DNA of 64,000 bases from Isochrysis galbana (Eukaryota > Haptophyta > Isochrysidales > Isochrysidaceae): contig CM030933.1 in assembly GCA_018136815.1 (NCBI GenBank), forward strand, positions 7,854,388-7,918,387, in the 5' to 3' direction. Below the pieces are notes generated by a model that saw only the letters and a program-made list of their open reading frames with translations, had not been told where the DNA came from and ran no database searches. Each line of letters opens with the position of its first letter. Position 1 is the stretch's first letter. Both the position numbers and the translations under genes were made by a program. This document shows positions 30,820 through 40,436 of this stretch, in pieces.

Positions 30820-31566
30820 TTAATTTCTTAATAGTCTCACCGCACACGCGACCGTGCAGCCTCTACTTTCTACTCACGTAGGAAACTTTCTACACCCCCA
30901 ATCCGCCGGCCCTTTCCCCCCCGCCATCAGGCGACTCCCCCCGTGCACTACTAGGGGGATAGGGGAAAAGGGCTTAGATATGGTCGGTGGCCCGCGCCCC
31001 CCCCCGGCGATCCGTTCCCCCCTTCCTCCTACGCCTACCGGGCTGGCGGCGGCCTCGGTCCCGACTTATCCTGTAAACAGGTGCGGGACTTACATATTTT
31101 CCGGTGAGCGGAGCTCTCGCTCCGCCCACCCCCTTCTCCGCGCTCTCTCTCCCCTCTCCTGCAGGCACGCGCGATGGCGCGCCTGCGACAGGCCTGCAGC
31201 TGCCCCTGGCGACCCCTGGAGGCCTCTGGAGGCCAGCTCAGGGGGCAGAGGAGGCTGGGGCTGGGCCCTGGCCTCCCCTGCCTCTCCCTCGCTGGCGCTC
31301 CTGTGCCTCAGGGGTCCCCAATCTGCACCTGTCTGCCTGTCGAACAGGGGGGAGGGGGGGTTGGAGCGATGGGCTGGCCACGACAGGCCAGGACGCGCGA
31401 GGCAGGCAAGCCTGCCAGTGAGAGAGTGGGTCAGCAGGGCATTCTGCTCCTGGCAAGCCATCAGGCGTGCCAGGAGCATGGGTGGTTCCTCCCCCATGGC
31501 AGGGGAGGAGTGGAGAGAGGGGGGGGCTCATGCCCCCCCATGGGGCAACCAAGTATAAACTTAGTT
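30820..31566 (+). mobile_element. R repeat, copy 2, inserted with 18-bp target duplication
   Basis: Flanked by perfect 18-bp direct repeats gaggaaaacgattaggaa at 30802-30819 and 31567-31584. Right end identical to copy 1 (tataaacttagtt). The insertion interrupts the minus-strand gag. An 18-bp duplication and no terminal inverted repeats point to target-primed reverse transcription (SINE- or short LINE-like) rather than a cut-and-paste transposon. There is no poly-A tail and no shared open frame between copies. Confidence 0.85.
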
Positions 31567-31962
31567 GAGGAAAACGATTAGGAAGAGGAGGACAAGATGG
31601 ATGTCGATTTTGAGTTTATTCAGCTTGCTTTGTCGGTCGCTGCCAGTGGCCCGCGTGCGAGCACGTATTTGAGTGGTGGATACCCCGGATGTTGTGGTGG
31701 TCTCGGTTGATGTTTGGGTCGGGCGTGACTGTGGGCAAGTACTCCAAAGTGAGACGGGAGGTCGTTGCCGACGTTGCCACGCGGCTTTCGGATCCGATCG
31801 CTTTTTCCTGGGAGGCAGGAGAAACGGTGCGTCGTCGTCGTATACATCGTAGCCTTTGACGTCAACCGTCGTCGAGTTACCTGCACGTGGCGCACACCCA
31901 CAGACAGCCAGAGGCATGCTATCGGTGTTAGTTAGCCAGCGCATCGCTATCCGGTGTCGCAT
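31567..31962 (-). pseudogene. Gag N-terminal part (split by R repeat)
   Basis: Minus-strand frame from near 31962 to the insertion point. It reads through the sequence of the target duplication in the same frame as 30232-30819. The N-terminus is polar and basic with no recognised motif. Its 5' border is itself the insertion site of the solo LTR, so the true start codon may lie beyond 34386. Confidence 0.45.
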
Positions 31963-32564
31963 TCATCCTAGATGATGCGATTTCTAGGCTCTTATTTCCA
32001 GGTCCTTCGTCGTGCGGCCACACGGCGAAGCTCAGGTACTTCTAGGTTGGTAGGGTTCGTCCCTAGCGATCTAGAATTCGAGTTCTCGTTTCGTTCCTTC
32101 TAGCCTGTCTGTCAGGTCTAGATTCCGGGTTTCCTCCTTTCGGGTAATCTTGACCCAAAGGAGCCAGGTTGCCTGTCACTCGCTGCGCGCTTGTCTCAGG
32201 CTCTCGAGTTACCTTGTGAAGGCTTGTTTAGCTTCTTGCAAGGCTTGTTGTTTCTTGTTGGGTTCCGGTTCTTTCTTGGGACCTGCTGACTTTCGTTGTT
32301 GTCCAGGCCTGTTCTTCGTAGGTTCTGCTTGGCCTGGTTAGGGTTTCGTTGCCTCCCCGCGTTCGGCGTTTGGCGTTGGCGTTCGGAAATTTCCTCTCAC
32401 ATTCCCTAGGTCCGCTACCCTTGGCTTGTAGGTCCTTGCTTCTTTCTTCTCGGTCAAGGTTTTGGCGAGCGAGTCGGTTGCTCTATCCGCTCGAGATTTG
32501 AGGTTTAATTTGCCATCTCCCCTTGGAGATCGGTGAAGGTTCGCTTCTTAGGTGAGGGAATCTT

Positions 32565-33308
32565 CGCGTTACAGTTTCAGACATAACACGAGCACTAGAG
32601 GAGAAAACCCTAGGCAACACGCCCCAACCGGCACGTGAGGCATGGGCACGAAAAATCGACCTAACCCAAGAAGAATGGAAACACGTGGCCAGCCTATACA
32701 CTTTGCCCCTACTGAAACACACGGACAAACACCCACACTTCAAGCACATCACCCACAGGAGACTGGGAACACGAAACCGCTTCAATATGGCGACCACGAA
32801 GAAATGCAGACTATGCGGAAAACATCAAGAGAGCTCGATCCACCTGGCCAGATGCCCCGCCACAAAACAGATCTTTGCTACTATAGAAGCAGTAGCAGGA
32901 TTCACCCCGGAACACAATAGGACGGCGATACAAAAAGTGAAGGACAAACTGTTCGTATACCCGAGCACGCCGACGCCCGATAGCCTCAGAACCCTATACT
33001 TGATAGCATGGAGATTTATAATAACTGACTTCTATAAGGTCGAATACGACAATTACACTTTTCACCACATCCCCGTCATCGAACGCACTCTGACCAGATT
33101 CACATCCCTCGTACGCGGCCTCGAATCCTCGAACAAATCTTCGCTAGCGCGCGCCAAGCAAGCCTCCCGAGGCAGAAGGCCAAAGATCAAGGACGCACGG
33201 GACCTTAGCGCCCCGATATTCATAGTGAACACCAAAGGTGCCCTCGCAATGAACACAAACCTGACCTTGGTGGCACAAGCTCTCGACATGGCAGAAAAAC
33301 TAGCCTAA
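32565..33308 (+). pseudogene. 5'-truncated LINE: ORF2 C-terminal domain
   Basis: Open from the very first base of the insertion (RVTVSDITRALEEK) to the stop at 33308, 247 residues. Homologous to residues 205-452 of the chimeric frame at 25514-26872: FKHITHRRLGTRNRF, the knuckle CRLCGKHQESSIHLARC (C-x2-C-x7-H-x3-C), and YLIAWRFIITDFYKVEY. The endonuclease and RT are absent because the copy is truncated at its 5' end, as usual for LINEs. Confidence 0.88.
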
Positions 33309-33647
33309 CCGTCCAACAAACGCCGCACCCCGCGCACTCATGATCCCACGTCACAGGTCAATGCGCAACACAGGCGCAAACCCACCCTCATGCGCCACCA
33401 ACCACGAGGACCGCAAGAAAAACCGATCGTCCGATGGAGCGAGAGGAGGCCCAGAAATCGACCACCGGAGACCGGTACACGCCGCCTGCCACTGGAAACC
33501 CCGAACATGGAGCCCCTAAGTAGAGCACGAGGGGACGAGCCGCAAGGCGAGTGTAAGGGAGTATTAAGGGACGCGGGCGTGGCTGTCGGGAGAATGTCGC
33601 AAGGCCGCGAGCGCGGAGTGAACATTAAGAAGTTTTTTTTTTTTTTT
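32565..33647 (+). mobile_element. 5'-truncated LINE insertion with 17-bp target duplication and 3' oligo-T
   Basis: Flanked by ttaggtgagggaatctt at 32548-32564 and 33648-33664 (first two Ts ambiguous with the tail). The insert ends in about 17 Ts on the strand that encodes ORF2. It lies inside the solo LTR, so it is younger than that LTR. Confidence 0.88.
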
Positions 33648-34386
33648 TTAGGTGAGGGAATCTTTCCCCTTGATGCAAGTTACATGCAAGCCTTGGCCCC
33701 TTTGGTGTTTCTTCCCCTTGGTTGCTACTCAGGGTTGTTCGTTAGAAGCGTCTAGAAGGTTCACGCTCAACGGCAAGATTTCCTCTGTCGCGAAGACATC
33801 TCGTTGCGATCTGTATCCAAAGTGATCGCCGTGGTCGCGCGACATGACGCTCCCCTTCGGACTCTCCGCTACGTGGGAAGTTACAACGGAGACACGCTCC
33901 GGCCGTCGCTGCGGAGTCTCTCTCTCTCTCTCGCTCTCTCTCTCCGTCTCTCGCGACGTGTTTGAGTTATCGGTGATTTGGGGTCGCGGTTGCTTGATAA
34001 TTTGCTTGGTTTGGGTGAATGATTCCGGTGTGTTCGTGAGTCGGTGTATCCTGTTGTTCTCAGCCTCGTTGTCCGTCGTTGTTCGCTGTGTCGCTGCACT
34101 CTAGCAGCCTAGGCTCCCTCCCTGAGGGAAGAGTTCTTTGTAGGTCTAACAATCTCTTAAAACCCAACACACTAGGGCCGCTAGGAGCGCCTCGCCGCCC
34201 CACAGCCCTTCGTTCGCCGTTCGTTCCCCGTCCAGACACCCAAATGGGGTTGCCCGACCCAGTCCAGAATTTCATTCACCCGACTCCCGGTGGGGAGGAG
34301 GGCCAAAGCGCCGCGCTAGCCGCCGGTCCGCCGGTGCTGCTCGCGACGGAGTGGCTCAGAGCCCTCCGGCTCCGCTCGACTCGACA

Positions 34387-35721
34387 TCCGGGTCCAGATA
34401 CTGACAGGTTGGCCTGGGATCTTCCGAGGGCCCCATCAGCACTGTCGGACGACACGACTCGCATGTCCAAGCTGCCTGTGGGTGAGAAACAAAGGATGTC
34501 CCGGCCGCACGCGTAGTGCATACTGGTTCAGACGTACTGGCTCTGGTGAGATCATCGGTGCTTGAGCGATTAATGTCTCCGTGCACCTCCCCCCGAGTTG
34601 GGAGATCTCCCAACTCACAACCACCGTCCTTGCCAGTGCGGGACCCCGGCATTGGGGCTTGGTCACCAGCGGCCGTCCTCGCACGAGGTCCTTGAGGCTG
34701 CCAATGGGCAGTTGGTGCCGGGGATGTATAGGTCCGCCAGGTCATGCCTAGGACCCCTTGAGGGGGCCACAGGAAAGACAGTGGCGAGGATGCCCGGGGG
34801 GATGTAGCCCGCCTTCCCGCGCGCACGCGCCCCCCGGTTACCGGTCGACCCGGCCAGCAGAGCCAACGTGGGCGCAGGATAGACGAGAAATGTGACCATG
34901 CTCGGCACCATGGTGCTCGAGAGCGAGGATGATGATGATTTATGAGCATTCCTTCCTGGCATTGCTTCAGTAATCCCCACAATTTTCTTCCCATAAGGAG
35001 AAGAAGAGAGAAGATGTTGTGAAATGTGGCCGAGTCCATGGATCGAGATACGCGGCGGCAAATCAGGCGACGGCGACTACGAATTGGAAGGTCAGATTTT
35101 CCACAACGGAGAAGGTGCATTGCCCAAGCCACCTTAATCTCCTCCCACAATCCCCCTCTTTTGGGGGTTGGGAAGAAGCCCTCATCAACCCATGAGGAGT
35201 GGGGAGGTATGATGGAAAGCGAGTGGGACGAGTCGGATCGCATAGAGAGTCGCCCAGATGGTCGGATCGAGCGCGAAAAACAGTCGCGAGCTGCGAGCAA
35301 AAGGGCGGTGGGGTCAGACCCAAATGGGAGTGGCCCAATGGGGTCATGTGAGCCACTATGAGTGGCCTCACATGGCCCCCCCACACCCCACTTCATCCGG
35401 TCGAACATACGATCTGGTGAGAAGGGGGGGGTTCCGGCCGCAGCGGCTCAACGAGCACGCGCGAGCGAGGAGAATTGGCAGCGAGGCCGGTGAAGGGGGC
35501 AGACCCAAGTGGGAGTGACCCAATGGGGCCATGGGGGGGGCCATGGGCCCCTCCAAACAGGCCCCCCACTCCTTGTTCCATCGCTGCAGCCATACGGCTG
35601 AGCGAGGAGGGGAGGGTTTTCGGCTGCAGCGGCTCAACGAGCGCGCGCAGACACGACAGGCGGGCGCGATCCACTGGGATGGGCCTGGAGGGGGCCATCC
35701 CATCCCGTGCAGCAGCTCCAT
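34387..35721. other. 5' internal region of the gag-only element, no clear gene
   Basis: On the minus strand this lies between the 5' LTR fragment and the gag. A 350-residue frame (35408-34356) has no recognisable motif. The stretch 35314-35680 contains a direct repeat of about 184-185 bp (CAGACCCAA at 35315 and 35500; CTCAACGAGC at 35448 and 35632). Confidence 0.45.
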
Positions 35722-35815
35722 ATCGCCCTGGCACCATCATGGTGACCAGGGCGGCCGAAAGGAGAGAGAGCGACGCCATCGCTCGCGCTCTCTCCAGAAC
35801 AGAACCGGATAAAAT
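35722..35815 (-). repeat. 5' LTR fragment of the gag-only element
   Basis: Near-identical to 29864-29955, ending at 35815, where the LTR of gypsy element 1 begins. The rest of this LTR would lie beyond element 1 but is lost in or after the gap at 48662. Confidence 0.75.
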
Positions 35816-36440
35816 TGTCGCATTCGCGAATCGACACTCGTTAGGCTTCGCTCTTCTCTTCGTCGTTCGGCATTTATCGTTATAATTCTCTGCTTTCTCT
35901 CGTTCTCGGTCAAAAGCTTCGCTTGGATGCATGGGATCGTGGGTTGTGGAGCGCCCTCTCTCTTCCTCTCGAAAGAGAAGGGAAGTTTCCCCACCTTTCT
36001 TCCTCCCAGGCGCCTCGCAGATAGGTTTAATTTGCTATCTCCCCTGCGGATTCTTTATCTGCTTCTGGGGGCAATCAGGTTTAATTTGCGACCTCTTCGC
36101 ATCTCCCCCTTAGGCACATCGCACTCCTTTCGTCTTATTTGGTAGGTCTCTTGGAATCCTGCGTAGCAAGATTGCCCCTCGATTCCGTTATGGTGCGATT
36201 CCCGTTCCAGACAAGATCGCCGACAGATCGCCCTTTGATCGTCGTCCGTCGTTGTCTGATCGGAGTGTTTGGGTTTGATTTCAGTCGAGTTATGTGAGAA
36301 AGTCGTGGGGCGAGAGTCGGGGTGTTTTCCTGGGTGTCTCTGTCCGTCGTCCTGTCGTCAGTCGTCATCCGTCGTCGCTCTCGCTCTCGTCGCTCTCGCT
36401 CTCGTAACACTCGTACCCAACAAACTCGCCTCGCCTCGCC
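35816..36440 (+). repeat. 5' LTR of element 1 (right end uncertain)
   Basis: The first 110 bases are repeated at 48552-48661. It shares short blocks with the element 2 LTR (TGTCGCATTC start; GGTTTAATTTG). The end cannot be fixed because the 3' copy is truncated by the gap. About 36440 is a guess, before the gag ATG at 36497. Confidence 0.5.
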
Positions 36441-36496
36441 AGCCCCTGCCTTCACAGCCCTCCTCTCACTCGCCCTCGCCTCTCGCCGCTCGTTCC

Positions 36497-39400
36497 ATGT
36501 CGTTCTCGCCGCCGTCCTCGCCCTCGCTCAAGCCCGCCTGCCCGCCTTCCTCTGCTGACGGGCTTCAGCCCGTCAGCACCTCCGAAGTGGTCTCCCTCGC
36601 CGCGCCTGCCGCCGGCTTCGCCCCTTCCTCATTGCCCTCAGGCCTTGTGGGCCACTCCAATTCGTCAGGTGTAGAATCCTTCCCGGTGCGTCCCGCGCTG
36701 GACGTCTCAATGGGGGTCACCCCCACCTCTGCAGAGTCGGGCATCATGCCTGCCCTGCCCCCTTTCCTCTCTCCGGACGGTCATCCACCACCACCTTCAC
36801 AGGGGGAGGTGATGCCCTCCCTCGCCTCGCCTCCTGATCTCACTGCGGCCCCGCCGCCATCATCTCCGCCTTCGCCGCCGGAGCCCATGGAGGGCAGGTC
36901 CAAGCCCGAGTCTTTCCAGGGTGAAGATCATCCTCTGGAAGGATTCCTCCCCTCTTCTAGCGCATGCCTCGAGGCTCCACCACCCTTACCATCGGACTCG
37001 GAGGCCGCCTACGAGCCCTATCACGCCTCCCTCGAACGCCTCTCGGTCGCCTCGGTCGCCCCAAGTCAGCCGTCTCGTCGTGAAGAGGCCCCGGGCCTGC
37101 TGCCCGACTCCCTTCTTCATCTCTCTCCTTCTCCACCGTCTGCTACGGTCCCGCCGCCAACTTCTTCGGCTTCACCGGGGCTCAACCCCGTCGAGCTGCG
37201 CTACATCGAGCTCATGCAGGCTATGGCCGCACAATTCTCACAGCAGCTCGCCGCGGTCACCAGCGCGATCGAACGGGGCCGACTCCCTCCTGCTCCAGTC
37301 CAGGAAGCCAGCCCGCCTCCACCTCCATCCGATGATGGCGGCGAAGTTGTTTTGCCTCCGCCACCGCCGCTCCCTCGTTCCTCATCGAAATCTAAAAAGC
37401 CTCATAAAAACAAGAAGAAGACCCGCCGCCGCCGCCGCTATAGCTCCCCATCTTCATCGTCCTCCCAGTCCTCATCTCCGGTCTCCAGCCCGCGTTCGTC
37501 CAACTACTCGTCGACCAGCGATTCGGATTCCGACGGATCATCCGAATCTACGGACTCGCGCCGCAAGCCTTGCCGCGCCAAGGGTAGCCACTATGCTACC
37601 TCAGGCAAAGGTTATCATACTAAGGAGGGACGGCCGTCTATGATGGTCCCCGAAGGTTTACATTCTAACTCTCGCCGATCTCTCCGCCCCCACGCTTCTA
37701 AGTCCAAGTCAGGCCAGCACAGTAACCGGGAGAGTCGACGTCACGCTAAGCGCCACGCCGCTCCTCCCGCGGACCCAGCCCCCCTCTTCTAGCGCATGCC
37801 TCGAGGCTCCACCACCCTTACCATCGGACTCGGAGGCCGCCTACGAGCCCTATCACGCCTCCCTCGAACGCCTCTCGGTCGCCTCGGTCGCCCCAAGTCA
37901 GCCGTCTCGTCGTGAAGAGGCCCCGGGCCTGCTGCCCGACTCCCTTCTTCATCTCTCTCCTTCTCCACCGTCTGCTACGGTCCCGCCGCCAACTTCTTCG
38001 GCTTCACCGGGGCTCAACCCCGTCGAGCTGCGCTACATCGAGCTCATGCAGGCTATGGCCGCACAATTCTCACAGCAGCTCGCCGCGGTCACCAGCGCGA
38101 TCGAACGGGGCCGACTCCCTCCTGCTCCAGTCCAGGAAGCCAGCCCGCCTCCACCTCCATCCGATGATGGCGGCGAAGTTGTTTTGCCTCCGCCACCGCC
38201 GCTCCCTCGTTCCTCATCGAAATCTAAAAAGCCTCATAAAAACAAGAAGAAGACCCGCCGCCGCCGCCGCTATAGCTCCCCATCTTCATCGTCCTCCCAG
38301 TCCTCATCTCCGGTCTCCAGCCCGCGTTCGTCCAACTACTCGTCGACCAGCGATTCGGATTCCGACGGATCATCCGAATCTACGGACTCGCGCCGCAAGC
38401 CTTGCCGCGCCAAGGGTAGCCACTATGCTACCTCAGGCAAAGGTTATCATACTAAGGAGGGACGGCCGTCTATGATGGTCCCCGAAGGTTTACATTCTAA
38501 CTCTCGCCGATCTCTCCGCCCCCACGCTTCTAAGTCCAAGTCAGGCCAGCACAGTAACCGGGAGAGTCGACGTCACGCTAAGCGCCACGCCGCTCCTCCC
38601 GCGGACCCAGCCCTGTCTGATGAGCCGGACATTCTTGAGCAATGGCTACGGCACTATGGGCGCCACGGCAAGGCCTACTCCGACTCCGCTAGTGCCCCAC
38701 TCGAATACCAGGTGATGGCGGCCCGTGAGGTCCCATCTGGTGAGTCCTGGCATGCTCGCATCATTTACACGACTCGCACTCTCACGAAATGGGTGCGCGC
38801 TCGTACGTTCGTCCGCACTAAGGGCGGCACTCGCGATGCTAAGTCTAGCCTCGAGAGCCTCCAGTCGCTGCGCTTCCCCGCCGACCTACGCTCTACCGAT
38901 CCGAATAAGGCGGCAGCTTCCTGGGATGGATTCCGCATGCAACTGATCCGCGCACTCGAGGGCTCACTCACCTCGGGCGTGGACTGGCAGGACGCTCTCA
39001 ATGGCCTTCTCCTCGCCGCTCGCGATCCAAAGAAGGGCCACCCTCGCATCATGGCCTATGTTCTCGATGCGGTTAGAGACTCGGTTCTCTGCGCTAACCC
39101 GTGCTTGCATGCCGACGTGCTGATCGCAAAGTGCGACCAATCATTCGCCGCCGGGGCAAAAGGTTTCGCCAAAGAGACTGCGTCCGCGGAATGGGACCGT
39201 TGCACCACGCGCTCGGAGGGCGAGGACTTAGTGACTCTGGCCACTCGCGTGACCGACGCCTTTGTTCGCAAGATGAACGACCCAACGGTGACGGCAGCTA
39301 ACGTCTTCAAGTTTCCAGCCTTCACGCACGAAATCAACGAGCGATTCGACTCCTGCGTCAAGGCCGACGAAAGCGACCGCGCACGGGGAGCGGAGAACTC

Positions 39401-40253
39401 GTTCGAGTTCCTCAAGGCGTGGAAGCGTGGTATTGAGGCAGTTGCCGCAGGGGACGCGCCACACCACTCGTTGTCCTGCATCTCGATTGCGCGCATGGTG
39501 CTAGCTCCAGCCGAGCAGGCACGTGCGGAGGCTTCGCGGAGCAGCAAACAAGTGGACGGTCCGCTCACGATTGCCCACATCGACGACGTCGTCCGGATGG
39601 TCAAGGATCGCCTGGGTTCGTCGAAGACGGCTCAGGACAAGAGTGACAAACCGACGGCCGCCAACTCCGGAAGCAGCCGCGGTTCCGATAATCGAAATAA
39701 TCGCAATGGAGATCGTTCCCATCAAGGACGCACCGACCACACCAGGGAGCCGCCTCCCAAGTTGGAGGGTGGACTCCCACCTCTCGACGCACCGCCATCG
39801 CAGAAGAGCCGCCGCTGCGCGCCGCCTGCGGACAACCTCGGCCATCCCGAGGGTGCCAAGTGGGATTTGGAATCTTGGCGTAACGCCAAGGTTGACTTCG
39901 ACCCGATGTCACGCTACTGTGGGCATGCTGACCTGGCTGCTTCGTTCGCTAGGGCTCGTCCGACCGACGCGTCCATGAAGGTGCCTCGCACGCAGCGCCC
40001 GACGTCTGAGGGCGGCGTATGGACCACAGCCACCGGCTGTGCCTATTGCGCCTTCCGCCCCGCTCCTCCCGATCACGATACGGCTCGCCCCGACCACCCC
40101 GACAATTGGCGATATGGGACAGGCGATGGCGCCCATTCGCCGTACTACTGTCAACCGTTCATCCGCTTCCTTTGCGAGGGCGAGTCGGAGATTCCCGACG
40201 CCCACCGCGCCTACCTTCGTCGTCTCGTCGTCCTCGGCCGCAACCGCCGTTAG
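36497..40253 (+). pseudogene. Gag of element 1, broken by an 832-bp tandem duplication
   Basis: The likely start is ATG 36497 (MSFSPPSSPS). The N-terminal region is Ser/Pro-rich, followed by a helix (MQAMAAQFSQQLAAVTSAIE) and a basic/Ser stretch. The first copy runs out at 37792 because the 832-bp duplication (offset not divisible by 3) shifts frame. The second copy continues open from within to 40253, 735 residues from 38046. The C-terminal region carries capsid-like helices, then a Cys/His module: GCAYCAFRP, WRYGTGDGAH, and CQPFIRFLCEG. No CCHC zinc knuckle is present. The same module ends element 2 Gag. Confidence 0.8.
36951..38614 (+). repeat. Perfect-looking 832-bp tandem duplication in gag
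   Basis: CCTCTTCTAGCGCATGCC at 36951 recurs at 37783 and the two units appear identical to their ends (GCGGACCCAGCCC). Identity this high means either a very recent duplication or a misassembly. Confidence 0.85.
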
Positions 40254-40436
40254 GGAATAGGCGAGGCCGCCGCCATATGCTTCGTTGACTTCTCGATTCC
40301 TCGGCGGCCTGGACCGCCACCCCTCTCGCTTCTCGATACTTCTCTCACTCCCTTTCGCGTTTCATTTCGTACCTCTAACGTTTCGCCTCTCCGATCTACG
40401 AGCTCGCCGTCCCTCGGACGGCTGAGCAAAGCCTTC

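Larger units (their letters stand above)
31955..34386 (+). mobile_element. Solo LTR of gypsy element 2 family, with nested LINE
   Basis: Starts TGTCGCATTCATCC, ends GACTCGACA, and is flanked by the 5-bp direct repeat tccgg (31950-31954 and 34387-34391). Without the LINE insert and its duplicated target it is about 1332 bp, the same as the LTRs at 49123-50443 and 59635-60970, and it is highly similar to them. No internal gypsy sequence adjoins, so it is a product of LTR-LTR recombination. Confidence 0.92.
29864..35815 (-). mobile_element. Gag-only LTR retroelement (TR-GAG-like), multiply interrupted
   Basis: A minus-strand element with a partial LTR at each end (29864-30188 and 35722-35815), one gag frame and no pol. 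It is interrupted by the R repeat (30820-31566) and by a gypsy solo LTR (31955-34386). Its right LTR is cut by gypsy element 1 at 35815/35816. Such gag-only LTR elements are known in plants as TR-GAGs and are thought to be mobilised in trans. The assignment depends on the LTR match and the copia-like gag. Confidence 0.5.

Noticed and set aside
33916..33950. CT microsatellite as a promoter element
   Set aside because: It is a simple repeat present in all three LTR copies with length variation; no evidence for function beyond that.
34356..35408. 350-residue minus-strand frame upstream of the copia-like gag
   Set aside because: It overlaps the solo LTR end and a tandem repeat, has no recognisable domain and does not join the gag frame.
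36921..38475. Arg/Ser-rich frames of 240 and 187 residues
   Set aside because: Wrong-frame reading of the duplicated gag; both units give the same sequence, as expected for a shadow.
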